64,000 nucleotides of DNA from Botryosphaeria dothidea (taxonomy: Eukaryota > Ascomycota > Dothideomycetes > Botryosphaeriales > Botryosphaeriaceae), in assembly GCA_011503125.2 (NCBI GenBank), contig WWBZ02000016.1:62001-126000 (forward strand), written 5' to 3'. This document shows positions 13,728 through 24,933 of this stretch, piece by piece; positions within the stretch are counted from its first letter, which is position 1, and each line of letters begins with the position of its first letter. The position numbers and the translations under genes are program-made. The notes under the pieces are model-generated. The model had not been told where the DNA came from. It did not search any database and saw only the letters and a program-made list of their open reading frames with translations.

Positions 13728-14531
13728 GTCCATAGAATGCGTGGGAACTGTTACTGCGTTCTTGTAAAAACCGGAAGTCAGCATGGGAGAAGACACACCC
13801 AGCTCCAATGAAAGTGCCACGCAGAAGTTAATCGAGACACAATAAGTCGTTCTCATTACCGAATTCTTTGTTTCAATCAATACCAGGACCATCCCGTCAG
13901 GCAGCATCACTGTTGAATGGCCAATGACGCGGTTTTTTTTTAAAGCAAATGTCTTCTGTGTGAGAGATCCAAAGTCTACATGTGCGTGCTGGACCATGTT
14001 ACACCGTGGATGGCAGACAATACCATTGCTGGCTCTGCAAGATTTAAGACTGGGCCTGGGAGAACTGTATGGCTGTACTGCTGGGCTCATGAGCAGTTGA
14101 GGCAGTCTTCCTGACTCAATGTTTTTGAAATCGAGGAATACTCACATCCATAACTCCCCTCGGCCTATTTGGGGCGATTTCTGATGCCTTTTACTAAGGT
14201 TCTCTACTTCTGGATTACTGCTTTATGACCTCATAGATGTAAAAATGGCGCAACTACAGTCTTCACTACCCAACCTCGTCTTGGTTAGGATCTGAGTCAC
14301 TCAGAGTACAAAGAAAAAAGTTACACTGGCGAGAAGTTTACATCCACATGACTGCTCTAAATGAGACGACTTGAGGAGTGTTGGGTTTAATTGGCACTTG
14401 GCTGAAGGTGATGGTAAAAAACATATGCTTGTGCTTTTTAGTACTCTTTTCTTGGCTACCATGACAAAAAGTATTTACCGCAGGGTGCAAAGAGAGAAAA
14501 AGGATCTCAACAGTCCCCATATGCTCATTGC
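13728..14531. other. Intergenic, convergent gene ends
   Basis: Between the 3' ends of two P450 genes that face each other. AT-rich, no coding signal recognised, probably 3' untranslated sequence. Confidence 0.55.
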
Positions 14532-16213
14532 TTAACCCCTCACTCCCGTATCAGGGGTCCGCCTCTTGAACATGACTTTAGCCTGAGGGTCCGGGATGAA
14601 TTGTGTCTCGAACTGCAGGCTCGGCGGCCTTGACTGTCCAGGCGCGAACTTCATATCGTAATTGTTGAGCAAGTACACCATAATTGCCTTGATCTCCTGG
14701 GCGGCGAAGAAGCGTCTGTTTTCATACAATCACCCATCAGCTACGCACATTCTTACCCAAGGAAATATTTGAAGGGCGGAATCAGAACTTACCCAGGGCA
14801 AGCGTGCTGGCCATAACCGAAGGCCAGGCTAGCTGGATTCGACGACACGTACTGCGCCTTGCCCTCGAAGGCCGGGTCAGACTCGCGCAGCTTGCTGAAG
14901 CGCCAAGGATCGAATTTTTCCGGGTCCGGGTACAGCTGGGCGTCCATGCCGATGGCGTTAGTAGGGAGACCGATCTGCGTATTGGCTGGGATGACGAAGC
15001 CGTTGGAGAGCGGCCAGTCCTTGGTGACTATGCGCTCAAAGGTAACTGTGTTCGTCAGTATGGTCAGTGGATGCTAGACTGGCGTGTTTTACTGGGAGGA
15101 AGACGGACTTAAAAGCAGCGGATTGAACCTCTGGCTCTCTTTCATAATGCTGTCGAGCAGCGGTAACTGCGTGAACCCCTTCTTTGTGATCTTTCCATGC
15201 TCGTCCATGGCATTGCGCGCTTCCTCCCGCAGCGGCTCAATGCACTCCGAATACTGGCAAAGGTCGTAGATGAGCTGGCTCGGAGCTGCAGCGCTAGTGT
15301 GGATGGCGGCGAAGCTGACGATGAGCAGGATGCCGGCGAGGAAACGGTGGTCCTTCTCGCCATCGACTCCCTGCTCCTTCATCCAGTACAGCAAGTCGAA
15401 GGCAGACTCGCCGCTCTTTGCGCGGGCCTCTAGCAGCGGGACCGCGGCACGCTCAGCGGCACGATAGCGGGAGTGGATGCTGCGGATGGCGGGCAGGAAG
15501 CGGGCGACCAGGGGTTTCAGCCAGTCCGGGTATTTCTTGAGCGTCTGCGCCGCGATGAAGCTGTCGTGTGCAAACTCGATGGAAGTCTGCACCCACTCGC
15601 GGTTGCGGCTGAGCTCAGTGCCACCGAACATGCGGCCCGACACGCGAGCGACGATCTGGGTAATGCGCTCGACGACGGGAACCTCGGTCCATTCTTCGCA
15701 TGCCGGAAAGGACTCCTTGAAGGCGTCGATGATCTCGTCTTGGATGCCGACCATTACGTCCGCGAGGTAACGGTTCAGTTGGACCTTGACTACTCGCGGG
15801 TGCAGCCGCGAGCGGTTCCCGAGTGTGGTATACTTGCCCTCGAACATCTCGATGAAGGTTCCAACGAAGTCAACCTCGTTCATTGGAGCTGTCTTGAGCT
15901 CGTCCAAGAACTTGGCAGGAATCATCAGACGCTCTCCCAGGGCAGTTGGCACATAGTAAAAGTCGCCCCCTGACTGCCGGTAACCCTCCAGCAGCATCGC
16001 TTTAGAGTCATGGTAAAATCGTTTGCGACTCTCCACAAGAGCCTTTGTGCTACCACCACCCACTATGTGGACACCAGGTACTAGGCGCTGGCGCTTTTGG
16101 GTTGAGAGCAGGTAAATGATAGTCGTGGCGACAAAAATGACAAAGAGGATAATCGCGGGACGGGGAGTAGGCTCTGCAAGGGGCTGGGCCTCGATGAGCG
16201 CTTTGAGAGCCAT
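14532..16213 (-). CDS. Cytochrome P450, CYP68/ent-kaurene-oxidase-like (first copy)
   Basis: Haem monooxygenase of 513 residues. Exons: 15109-16213, 14793-15045, 14532-14715. Hydrophobic anchor at residues ~18-38. The I-helix carries SFAAIHTSA, the histidine-containing form usual in CYP68-like enzymes, in place of the AGxDTT type. ExxR is ESQR; the haem loop is FGYGQHACPGRFF. The last exon is the short C-terminal part beginning RFFAAQEIK. The first intron has a weak donor (GTCCGT), but the junction gives a smooth NPLLLITFERIV. It is head-to-head with the Tri4-like P450. A TATTTAT box lies about 90 bp upstream. It is distantly similar to the P450 at 20683-22403, so the cluster holds two enzymes of one broad family. 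Confidence 0.92.
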
Positions 16214-16688
16214 TGCCGCATGCGAAAAGCTGCTGCGGAAGAACTTCGACAGGAATTGAAACGGCTTCTCTCCAGTGTGCAGATTGTATCCAATCGAGCG
16301 AGAATAAATACAAGCTTGGGAACGGACAAGCAGCCCAAAACAGTGAAAGGTATCGGGATAGATCTTCCGCTATTTGAAATGGGCAACGCCCTGAGAAGAA
16401 ATTAAAAGATCTTTCCGCGGGTACGATACCAATTGTTGCGGACCATAGAGATGGAGTTTTCGCCGCTTCTTGTTTGGACTCGGCGCGCTGTCGCCCGTTT
16501 TCGGACACCTCCGAGCCAGGCGAGCAACGCGGCGAAAATCAACACCCAAAGTCGGCGCCATCGAATCAAAGCGTAATGACTCTCTCTTTACATCAAGGTA
16601 AATACTTTTAGCTGCCACTTTCTGATACGGACATAGTGTCTCCGTGCACGACAAATCAACAACCCACGCGTTGTCATCATCACCAAGT
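16214..16688. promoter_or_regulatory. Divergent promoter, P450 / P450
   Basis: 475 bp between two outward-pointing P450 genes. It contains CCAAT near 16288, a TATTTAT box for the minus-strand gene near 16302, and TCGGACACCTCCGAG at 16501-16515. The last is an inverted pair in which CGG and CCG are six bases apart, and it resembles a relaxed copy of the element at 11773 and 19027. Confidence 0.55.
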
Positions 16689-18550
16689 ATGGCCGTCCTT
16701 CAGGATACGATGACCCTCGTGACCGAGTATCCGGTTCTGACAACCTTGATTTGCATCCTGTTCTACGGAGTCTCTCTGGTCTTCTATCGGCTGCTTCTGC
16801 ACCCTCTGTCAAACTTTCCGGGCCCAAAGCTGGCAGCTGCCACACTCTGGTGTGAGTTTTATCATGATGTTGTCCGGAACGGCCAATACACATTCGAGAT
16901 CAAGCGCATGCACGAGATCTATGGTACATTCAACACTCCCATTCTCCCCGTACTTGTAGGTCTTGAGCTTTTGACACTTTGCTTCGACAGGCCCCATAGT
17001 CCGCATCAGTCCGCACGAACTCCATATCAACGACCCAAGTTATGTTGATAAGCTCTATGTGGCTGGAGGGAAGAAGAGGCACAAATATGAATACTTTGTG
17101 CGTCAATTTGGGTAAGTCAAACCAACGAGCTTGACTTCACCAGACTGCGCTGACGAACGAATAGGATCCCTGATGTATGCCCTTTGAAATATCTCCCAGT
17201 AGCCCACAGTGCTGATTGAAATTGAAGAGCGTTTTTAGCACGGTGGACCATGACCTCCACCGGATGCGTAGGGGCGCCATGAATCGCTTCTTCTCCAAAG
17301 CCTCGGTGACGCGGTTAGAACCACTGATCCGCGACACGGTGGCGAAGCTGTGCGTGCAGCTTGAGACATATGCCGGCACGGGGAGGCCGGCGAAACTCAA
17401 CTCGGCCTTCAGCTGCATGACGACGGACATCGTGACCGAGTACGCGTTCGCGCGCAGTTACAATTTCCTGAGCTCACGCGAATTCGAACCAAACTTCCAC
17501 AAGGCCATCACTGCCGGATCTGACATGGGCCCGCTGATAAAACAAGCTCCTTGGGTTCTGACGCTCATGCGGTGTCTTCCAGAGTAATCATTCTCGGCTT
17601 TGCATTGGTCAAGCTCACTAACGTGGCTTCGTAGGCAAGTAGTAGCTCGTCTGAACCCGGCAATGGCCGTGTATCTGAAATTTCAGACGGATATGCGCAA
17701 GCAAATCGCAGAAATCCAGTCGAAGCCCGCCTCTGAGCGCAAAGGCGGTAGGACAGACGCAACAATTTTCCACGAGCTCCTCGAAGGAAGCCTGCCGGAC
17801 GCAGAGAAACGTCTCGAGCGCCTGTGGCAAGAAGGCCAGATCATCGTCGGCGCTGGGACGGAGACAACTGCATGGAGTAAGCCCACCACCCCGCCCCATC
17901 TGCATGACCATCGGCCTAACCACAACATCCTTCCGGCAGCCCTCTCGGCAACCATCTTCTATCTCCTTTGGGAGCCCGATGCCATGGACCGCCTCCGCAA
18001 AGAGCTTGAGACCGCCATCCCCGACCCGGCCGTGCTCCCACCACTGCAGACGCTAGAGCAACTGCCCTACCTCAGCGCCGTGATTACCGAAGGCCTGCGC
18101 CTCTCCTACGGCGTAGCGACGCGGCTGCAGCGGGTCTGCGACGAGCCGATGGCTTTCGTCTCCGGGACGGGACCAACGGGCCAGCAAGGGGCAGCCGGGA
18201 CGACGGCATACACGATCCCGGCCGGCACACCGGTCGGCATGAGCTGCCCGCTTGTGCACATGAACGATGACCTCTTCCCGCAGCCCGAACGCTTCCGGCC
18301 GGAGCGCTGGATCGACGCGCCACCCGGCCTGGGCGGCTACATCCTCGCCTTCTCCAAGGGCAGCCGTCAGTGCATCGGCATCAATCTGGCCTACGCAGAA
18401 CTGTTCTGCGGCATCGCCGCCGTCGTCAGGCAGTTCGGACACCGTTTGGAACTGTTTGACACGGATCTGTCGGATGTGGGCATGCTGCATGATCTGTTTG
18501 TGCCGACGCCGAAGCTGGACACGCAGGGTATCAGGGTGCTTGTGCGGTGA
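16689..18550 (+). CDS. Cytochrome P450, trichodiene-oxygenase (Tri4/CYP58)-like
   Basis: Haem monooxygenase of 524 residues. Exons: 16689-16923, 16991-17111, 17165-17174, 17228-17583, 17635-17876, 17940-18550. The third exon is only 10 nt long, inferred because it joins VRQFG to [18 protein letters not shown] without loss of frame. Anchor helix at residues ~12-35, hinge [12 protein letters not shown]-helix [10 protein letters not shown], ExxR EGLR, PERW motif RPERW, haem loop [17 protein letters not shown]. The [13 protein letters not shown] and RFFSKASV blocks are typical of the Tri4-like family. Substrate unknown. Confidence 0.9.
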
Positions 18551-19143
18551 TGATGCTCCTGCCGCGTGGAGGGATTGGGGGTTTTATTGTTGTGTTGAGT
18601 ACGGAGCTTTGGACGCGAGTCTCATTGATTTCTCTCTGGGTATCTACTTCCAGGTGACTGATTACTAGTGTTGATAAAGTGGCCACGTTGAAGAAGCTCG
18701 CGTGAGAAGTTCTTATCACAGCTCACAGTATGGGAGGACTAGGAAGGATAGGCGTCGGGAATTTCTTCAATGCAGCGTTTGCAAATATCAACTCCTGCCA
18801 ACATGCGTTCTGGAGCCCTTTGGTGAGCCATTAACTCCGCATGGAAGGGTAGATTAGTGCTGGAGCTTACGGAGCCCTAAAATGATGTACCTCGCTCGAA
18901 TGATATAGCCAGTTGGCACGTAGTCATCGAATGGAGACCATGTTCGCTCAAGTGGATAAGCGGTGCGATGCAGTGGCGGGCATGCGTGACCTGACTCACC
19001 AGCAATGCAGCTTCCCCGCTCCCAAACCAAAAGCGGACGGGCCGAGGGCGGACCCACCGGGGTGATCAGTGGTTACTTAACAATGCGAGCATGCGACGCC
19101 CATTAGCGGCCACTGGGTGGAAGTCTGAGTTGAAACACCCGCC
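18551..19143. promoter_or_regulatory. Intergenic with aldo-keto reductase promoter
   Basis: Downstream of a P450 and upstream of the reductase. The only clear signal is the GC-rich element at 19027-19055, about 90 bp before the reductase start. No gene was seen. Confidence 0.5.
19027..19055 (+). promoter_or_regulatory. Copy 2 of the shared GC-rich promoter element
   Basis: CCAAAA followed by GCGGACGGG and CCGAGGGCGGACC. Same order and spacing as 11773-11800, with four mismatches over 22 bases. It sits in the same orientation, on the coding strand of the downstream gene. Confidence 0.55.
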
Positions 19144-20214
19144 ATGTCTCTTCCTACACGCAAGCTGGGCAAAGATGGCCCCGAAGTCACTGCAATTGGT
19201 CTCGGGCTGATGGGCCTGAGCGTCGCATATGGGAAGCCGAGATCAGACGCGGAGAGGATGGCCTTCTTGGACCATGCATACGAACTGGGAGAAAGGAACT
19301 GGGACTCTGGTAAAGGACCCGCATCGTCCCCGGACATATTAACAGCACTGACTCCTGAAGCCGACGCATACGGCGACAACGAGGACCTCTTGGGGAGGTG
19401 GTTCGCCGCAAATCCGGACAAGCGCTCCGATATCTTCCTCGCTACGAAGTTCGGTCTCAAATTTACGCCTGCCGGTACGCTGGAGGTCGACTCTTCGCCG
19501 TCGTACGTGAAGCAGGCGCTGGAGCAGTCGCTGAAGCGGCTCGGCATCCCGTCCGTCGACCTGTACTACTGCCACCGGCTCGACGGCAAGACGCCCATCG
19601 AGCAGACGGTGCGGGCCATGGCGCAGCTGCGGGCCGAGGGCAAGATCAAGCACATCGGGCTCAGCGAGTGCAGCGCGGACAGTCTGCGGCGCGCCAGCGC
19701 CGTCACGCGCGTCGACGCCGTGCAGATCGAGTACTCGCCCTTCGCCCTCGACGCCGACGCCGACGGCCTCATGGCTGCCTGCCGCGAGCTCGCCGTCGCC
19801 GTCGTCGCCTACTCGCCCCTCGGCCGCGGCATGCTGACCGGCGCGTACCGGTCCCGGGACGACTTTGCGCACGACGATTTCAGGCGGTCCGCGCCCCGCT
19901 TCAGCGAGGAGAACTTCCCGAAGAATCTGGCGCTCGTCGAGCGCATTCGGGAGATGGCTGCCGCGAAGGGTGTGACGCCGTCGCAATTGACGCTGGCGTG
20001 GGCGGCGGCTCAGGGTGAACACGTCATTCCCATACCCGGTACGAGCAGGGAAGAGCGATTGCGGGAGAATTTGAAGGCTTTGGAAGTTGTCTTGACGCCC
20101 GAGGAGGAAAACGCCATCAGGAAGTTATCGGAGGAGGCAGAAGTGCATGGCGAGCGGTATGCGCAGGATGCTACGGGTTCTGTCTTACAAGTTAGGGACA
20201 CTCCTAGAGAATAA
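19144..20214 (+). CDS. Aldo-keto reductase (AKR superfamily, TIM barrel)
   Basis: NADPH-dependent carbonyl/alcohol oxidoreductase. The frame is open throughout (356 codons), but residues ~56-72 are almost certainly an intron (19310-19360, 51 nt, GTAAAG...GAAG). Splicing restores NWDSADAYGDNEDLLGRWF, leaving 339 residues, the normal length. The catalytic tetrad is Asp and Tyr in DSADAYG, Lys in FLATKFG and His in DLYYCHRLD. The C-terminal IPGTSREERLRENL binds the cofactor 2'-phosphate region. A TATA box is not obvious. The shared GC-rich element lies upstream. Likely reduces an aldehyde or ketone formed by the P450s or dioxygenases (inference). Confidence 0.93.
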   Translation: MSLPTRKLGKDGPEVTAIGLGLMGLSVAYGKPRSDAERMAFLDHAYELGERNWDSGKGPASSPDILTALTPEADAYGDNEDLLGRWFAANPDKRSDIFLATKFGLKFTPAGTLEVDSSPSYVKQALEQSLKRLGIPSVDLYYCHRLDGKTPIEQTVRAMAQLRAEGKIKHIGLSECSADSLRRASAVTRVDAVQIEYSPFALDADADGLMAACRELAVAVVAYSPLGRGMLTGAYRSRDDFAHDDFRRSAPRFSEENFPKNLALVERIREMAAAKGVTPSQLTLAWAAAQGEHVIPIPGTSREERLRENLKALEVVLTPEEENAIRKLSEEAEVHGERYAQDATGSVLQVRDTPRE

Positions 20215-20682
20215 GACATAGTCCACCGAGATGAATACTATCAAAGAAACTATGAGACTAATTAGCCTCCTCCATGCAAGACACAGAACGGGGTTAGAAG
20301 GCATTGGCGGGACTCTCTCCTCGGTAGGACCGCGCCATTGTGCTACCCAACGTCAAAATTGGTGATAGCACGCCACTCGAACAGAGTGCCATCTCTACTG
20401 TAGTGAGCCGTGGTGGATGTCAAACTCACTCCATCCATATCCTGAAGGAGTTGCGTCGGTATAATGTGCGGTTACAAGCCTCTATTTTTAATGAGACACG
20501 ATGGGTCTTCTTATAGCCAGCTGCTGCGGTGGTCGCTTCACACCGTACATGGCATGAGCAAATACACGTATGCACTATATGTTGTGGACAAATGTATAGT
20601 GAACTGAGAATGTCTAATTCCAACCACGTAGAATGTCCAAATACTATAGATATACTCCGTTAAGCGTAATATGAAAAAGCCA
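20215..20682. other. Intergenic, convergent gene ends
   Basis: Between the 3' ends of the aldo-keto reductase and the next P450. No coding or structural signal found. Confidence 0.55.
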
Positions 20683-22403
20683 CTAGACCCGACGGCGGAT
20701 AAGAACTTCCTTCTGAGAGTCAGGCCTGACGGTGGTGTCTTTGATAATGGTGTCCGGGCGGTCACCCGCTAGTTTGAGATCATATTCGAGCAGCAAGGTG
20801 GCAAGGATGAGCTTGATCTCATTGCTCACGAAGAATCTGCCGGGGCACCTACGAGACATCAGTCAGGCGGCACAAAGCAAAAATGGAATAGTGAGACACT
20901 TACGCTTGGTTTCCATAGCCGAAGAGGAGCATGTTGGGCCCGGTGGACACGAACTGAAGACGGTTAACGAAGTTCAAACGGGAGAAGGGAGAGGAGAGCG
21001 TGGCTACCTGGTATTTGCCCGACATGCCCTCGCGCTGCCTCAGACGCTCGAAGCGGAAGCCGTCGAACTGGGTCGGATTGTCCCACAGCTCCGGGTCCAT
21101 GGCGATCTGGCTCGAGGGCGCGGCCAGCCAGGTGCCCTTGGGTACGTGCAAGCCGTCGGCCAGGGTGACAGGGCCGGTGGTGGCACGGTTGAAGGTCATG
21201 ATGCCTGGAGGGTTGAAGCGCTGCACCTCGGCCATGAAGCTGTCCATCTTGACGAGCTTGGACATTGTCGCCTTGGTGATGAGGCCACCGTCGGCGTCAA
21301 GAGCCGCCTGCACCTCTTCGCGCAGAGGCTGGATGTACTCGGGACGGGCGGCCAGGTCGAAGATGATGTTGGTCAGGAGGAGTGCGGTTGTGTGCACGGC
21401 CGCGAAGCTTGCCTGCAGCTGCTGCAGGGCTTGATAGTCGATGTTGGTCCGCAGCTCGCTCGGCGAATGCTTCAGATTCCACGAGACCATGTCCTCACGG
21501 GAATCGGCTCCTTTGCACAGCCGCTGCTCCACCAGGGGCTTCACGAGACGTTTCATGGTAGCAAGATGACGGCGGACGCTGCGCAGCTCCGGCAGAAAGA
21601 AGCGGGCGAACGGCCGGAGGAGGGCATGCAAGCCGTACAGGCGGGTGGAAGCAGAAAAGGAGTCAATGGTGTACATGACGATGCAGTTGAGGAATTCTTC
21701 GTTGCGGCTCAGAGGCTGGCCAACGAAAACGCGGCCGGAGAGCAGGGCGACAATTCGCAAGACGGCAGGGTGGGCCTGGAATGGTCTCCACTCTGGTGAC
21801 GGGTCAGCGATGCGGCCAGCGGGACTCTTGGGACATACCTTTTTCCTGCGGCAGCGTAGCGGGCATTGCGTAGGCGAGCTCGTCGCGCATGTCTGCGACA
21901 ACAGTGGCTGCAGAAGGGTTAGCAGACGATGCTGGCAGGGACCGAGGGAGAACTTGCTCATGCTGCGGGCCAGGCTTTCCCGGATGCTCGCGACGAGCGT
22001 CTCATCGTGGTGGCCGATCAGAGTCTGGTTGCCCCAGAATTGCTACGAGAGGGTGAGTAGGACACAAGCAGAGTGGGCTGGCTCAACACACATCAATCAA
22101 CGACTGGGCGAAGCTGATGGTCGACTTGGGGAGCTGCTTGAGCTCCTCGAGATCGGCTGACGGCAAGACCAGCTGCTCGCCATGGGGGCAGCGCAACTTG
22201 AAGACACGCTGCTTGTGCTGGGCATAGCCGCTCTGAAGGCGTGCGGCAAGCGGAGCGTCCGAGTGCACGAGCGGCACGTCGACGCATACGGGGCGGAGTA
22301 CGAGTAGACGGACCAGCAGCAGCAGGACGACGGCAAGGATGATGGCGATGACAGGGAGAGACATGGCGGGCACGGGCAGACGGACGGGATCTCGGACGGC
22401 CAT
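20683..22403 (-). CDS. Cytochrome P450, CYP68/ent-kaurene-oxidase-like (second copy)
   Basis: Haem monooxygenase of 506 residues if the first ATG (22403) is used; an ATG at 22364 is also possible and begins right at the anchor helix MSLPVIAIILAVVLLLLV. Exons: 22092-22403, 21958-22042, 21839-21907, 20904-21792, 20683-20848. One intron (21908-21957) is GC-AG. I-helix is SFAAVHTTA, ExxR EVQR. The haem loop is FGYGNQACPGRFF, with Gln at the position usually Arg or His; the Cys ligand is kept. Head-to-head with the second carboxylesterase. Family assignment is firm. Substrate unknown. Confidence 0.9.
21908..21957 (-). other. GC-AG intron in P450 gene
   Basis: Starts GCAAGT, the best-known form of a GC donor, and ends CTGCTAACCCTTCTGCAG with a clear branch site. 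Splicing joins LARSMT to TVVADMRDELAYAM, as in the family. Confidence 0.82.
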
Positions 22404-22728
22404 CCCCCTAGCGCTTCCGGCTTTACTTGTGTAGTTAACGTCGGCTCAGCCTGTTTGGGCGCCCGCCGAGCTCCGCATCCGCCTCCGTCTTCGCCGAGGC
22501 CCGCTGCGACCATACCGACACATCTCTACACATCTCCAGAACGAGTCTCGGCCTAATAAAAGTAAAACAGGCGGTGACTTCGAGCCGCAGCATAATCCAA
22601 GAAAATCTGAGAAGTGTCAGATATCTCTTTTCTTTTTTCTGTGTTCGCCTGGCGACTGTATCAAAGGACGGAGTAGTAATAGACCTCTGCCGCAAAGAAT
22701 ACACACTTCAGCTCATACGCAATTTCGA
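22404..22728. promoter_or_regulatory. Divergent promoter, P450 / carboxylesterase
   Basis: 325 bp shared by two outward genes. Several CGG/CCG and CCGAG half sites lie at 22440-22510 (for example GCCGAGCTCCGCATCCGCC), but no full copy of the element at 11773 and 19027. Confidence 0.5.
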
Positions 22729-24502
22729 ATGTTTCCTCTTCAACTTGTCATTCTTCTGCCGTGGTCGGTACTCACGGTCGACGCCGTTCCGCTGTCTCTC
22801 GCCGCAGCCCCCGTTGTTGATTTGGGCTACGAGCTGCACCAGGCGACGGTGAACGTACGCGCACCTGTTGTTTCCCCGAGATGTGTGTGCCTGACTGCTG
22901 TGTTGCTGTAGGAAACCGGTGGCTACTACAACTTCTCCAACATCCGCTACGGTGCCAGCACGGCGGGCAACCTGCGATTCGCACCGCCCCAGCCGCCCTC
23001 GCATTCGCAGCCGGGGCGCCGCCGAGTGAACCATGGACAGTCGACCGCCATCTGCCCCGGCGCGCTGCCCACTTGGCTTGACATAGCCGCACTCTTTGCC
23101 GTTGGACTGGACTACACGCAGGCCAACACCAGCACGAGCACCGCCGACGCGCGGACGAGCGAAGACTGCCTGCTCCTCGATCTCGTAGTACCCAAGGCCG
23201 TGTTAGACGGCAATCTCGGCGCTCCTGTGTTGGTCTGGATTCACGGCGGTGGCTTCGTCAGCGGCCACAAGAGCGAGCAGGGCAACGGCGCCGGCCTGGT
23301 GGCACGTTCGATGGAGCAGGGCGACGAGGGCATTATATACATAGCCATCAATTACAGGTTGGGCCTTTTCGTGAGTGCAACTCTCGCCGTCCGAGCTGGC
23401 ACCTTGATCCTGACGCAGGCCGTAGGGATGGTTGGCGGGCACGGTATTTGCAGAGCAGTCCGGGACGCCCAACGTCGGCCTGCTTGACCAGCGACTCGCC
23501 CTCGAGTGGGTGCAGAAGTATGTCCATCTATTTGGCGGCAACCCTGGCCGCGTCACCGTGATGGCCGAGTCGGCGGGCGCGGGCGCAACAGTGCTGCACA
23601 TGGCCGCCGCGTCTGCTGCTCGCCCGACTGCCTTCCAGCAGGCCATCTTGCAGAGCCCCTGGCTGCTGCCTCCGCCACCAAAGGCCCAACAAGACAGTCT
23701 CTACGGCGACGTGCTGCGCCTCGTCAACGCCACCACCTTGTCCCAGCTGCGCCATGCCTCCATGGCCACCCTGCACGCGGTAAACACCAGGCTCATCGCC
23801 CAGGCTCCGTACGGGACCTTCGTTTTCGGTGGGTCTCGTGCTCCTTTCATCCCGTCCCAGAAGTGGTGAATAACGACCGTAGGTCCCACCATCGACCACA
23901 CGTTTGCCCAAGGCCCTGCAGCCCCCATTGCGACCAGCTCCTCCATCCGCCTGATGCTCGGCCACAACTCCGACGAGGGCATTCTGTTCACGCCGCCGCA
24001 AGCCCAGAGCGACTCCTCTTTCGCCCCCCTGCTCGCCCAAACCTTACCCTCCGCCGCGCCCTCCACGCTCTCCCTCCTCGCCACCTCGCTCTACCCGGCC
24101 GCATCCTACGCCAGCCCGCTCCGGCGCTACGCCACCGCGTACGCCGACGCCGCCGTGACGTGCACGACGCGGCGCCTGTCGCGCGGGCAGCACGCCTACG
24201 TGTGGAGCGTGCCGCCGGGCTGGCACGCGCTCGACCAGGAGTACACCTTCTACGACGGGCCCGCCCACGGCAACCCGCTCGCCGCGCACATGCAGCGCTA
24301 CTTTGTCAACTTCGTCGCGGCGGGCGACCCTGCCGCTCGCGGCCCGCTGCCCGTGCCCGCGCCGTTCCCGGTCTACGGCGATGGGGCTGCGAAGATGCTG
24401 CTCAACTTCTCTACTGCCGGCGTCGGCGTGGTGCAGGATGACGCTGATGCTGCTGAGAGGTGTCAGCGCTGGATTGAGCTGGACGCAGGGCTGTGGCGCT
24501 GA
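22729..24502 (+). CDS. Type-B carboxylesterase, secreted (second copy)
   Basis: Alpha/beta-hydrolase of 535 residues. Exons: 22729-22854, 22912-23370, 23426-23828, 23883-24502. Signal peptide at residues 1-20 (MFPLQLVILLPWSVLTVDA). Motifs: EDCLLLDLVVP, oxyanion motif WIHGGGF, NYRLGLFGW across the second splice junction, nucleophile elbow AESAGA (first Gly replaced by Ala), acid region HNSDEG, and histidine in PPGWHALDQEYTFYDG. It is only distantly related to the esterase at 5263-7195, so this is not a recent duplication. Possible roles: removal or transfer of the acyl group added by the MetX-like enzyme, or activation of product outside the cell. Confidence 0.9.
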
Positions 24503-24933
24503 TGCTGGACGGGAGAAGGTGGAGGGGAAGGGACGTGTTTGAAGACGAATACTGCTACCACCGGGGGAACCTTGCTTAAGAAATTCCGATTGTAGCCTTC
24601 GACTCTGTCACGTCTTTCACAGATAGTCTATATTTTACAGGGTCTGAGAAGCACAGTTCATTCCACTTGAAACAAGAACAATGGGGCCATTGCTGAGGAA
24701 TATGAAGGATCATTCTGGAATGAGGAGCTTCAGCAGAATACGAAATAGTCGTGGAGTTCGACGTTTCCAACTCAGGCTGTATGCGTTTCCTTTGTCAGTT
24801 CCATTGTGGTCCCGCTCTGTCAAAGAATGAATTCTATAGCACAGTAGATTCTCTGTAGAGAATAAATATCTTCTCCATACTTACAGCAAGGCCCAATATC
24901 AAATGTTTCCACGTATCCCACGCACACCGTCTA
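24503..24933. other. Intergenic, convergent gene ends
   Basis: Short AT-richer stretch between the ends of the esterase and the peptide synthetase. Nothing recognised beyond likely 3' untranslated sequence. Confidence 0.55.

Noticed and set aside
19310..19360. Extra 17 residues in the aldo-keto reductase as a novel insertion
   Set aside because: The stretch has GT...AG ends, is a multiple of three, and removing it restores the conserved catalytic NWDSADAYGDNE block. It is an in-frame intron.
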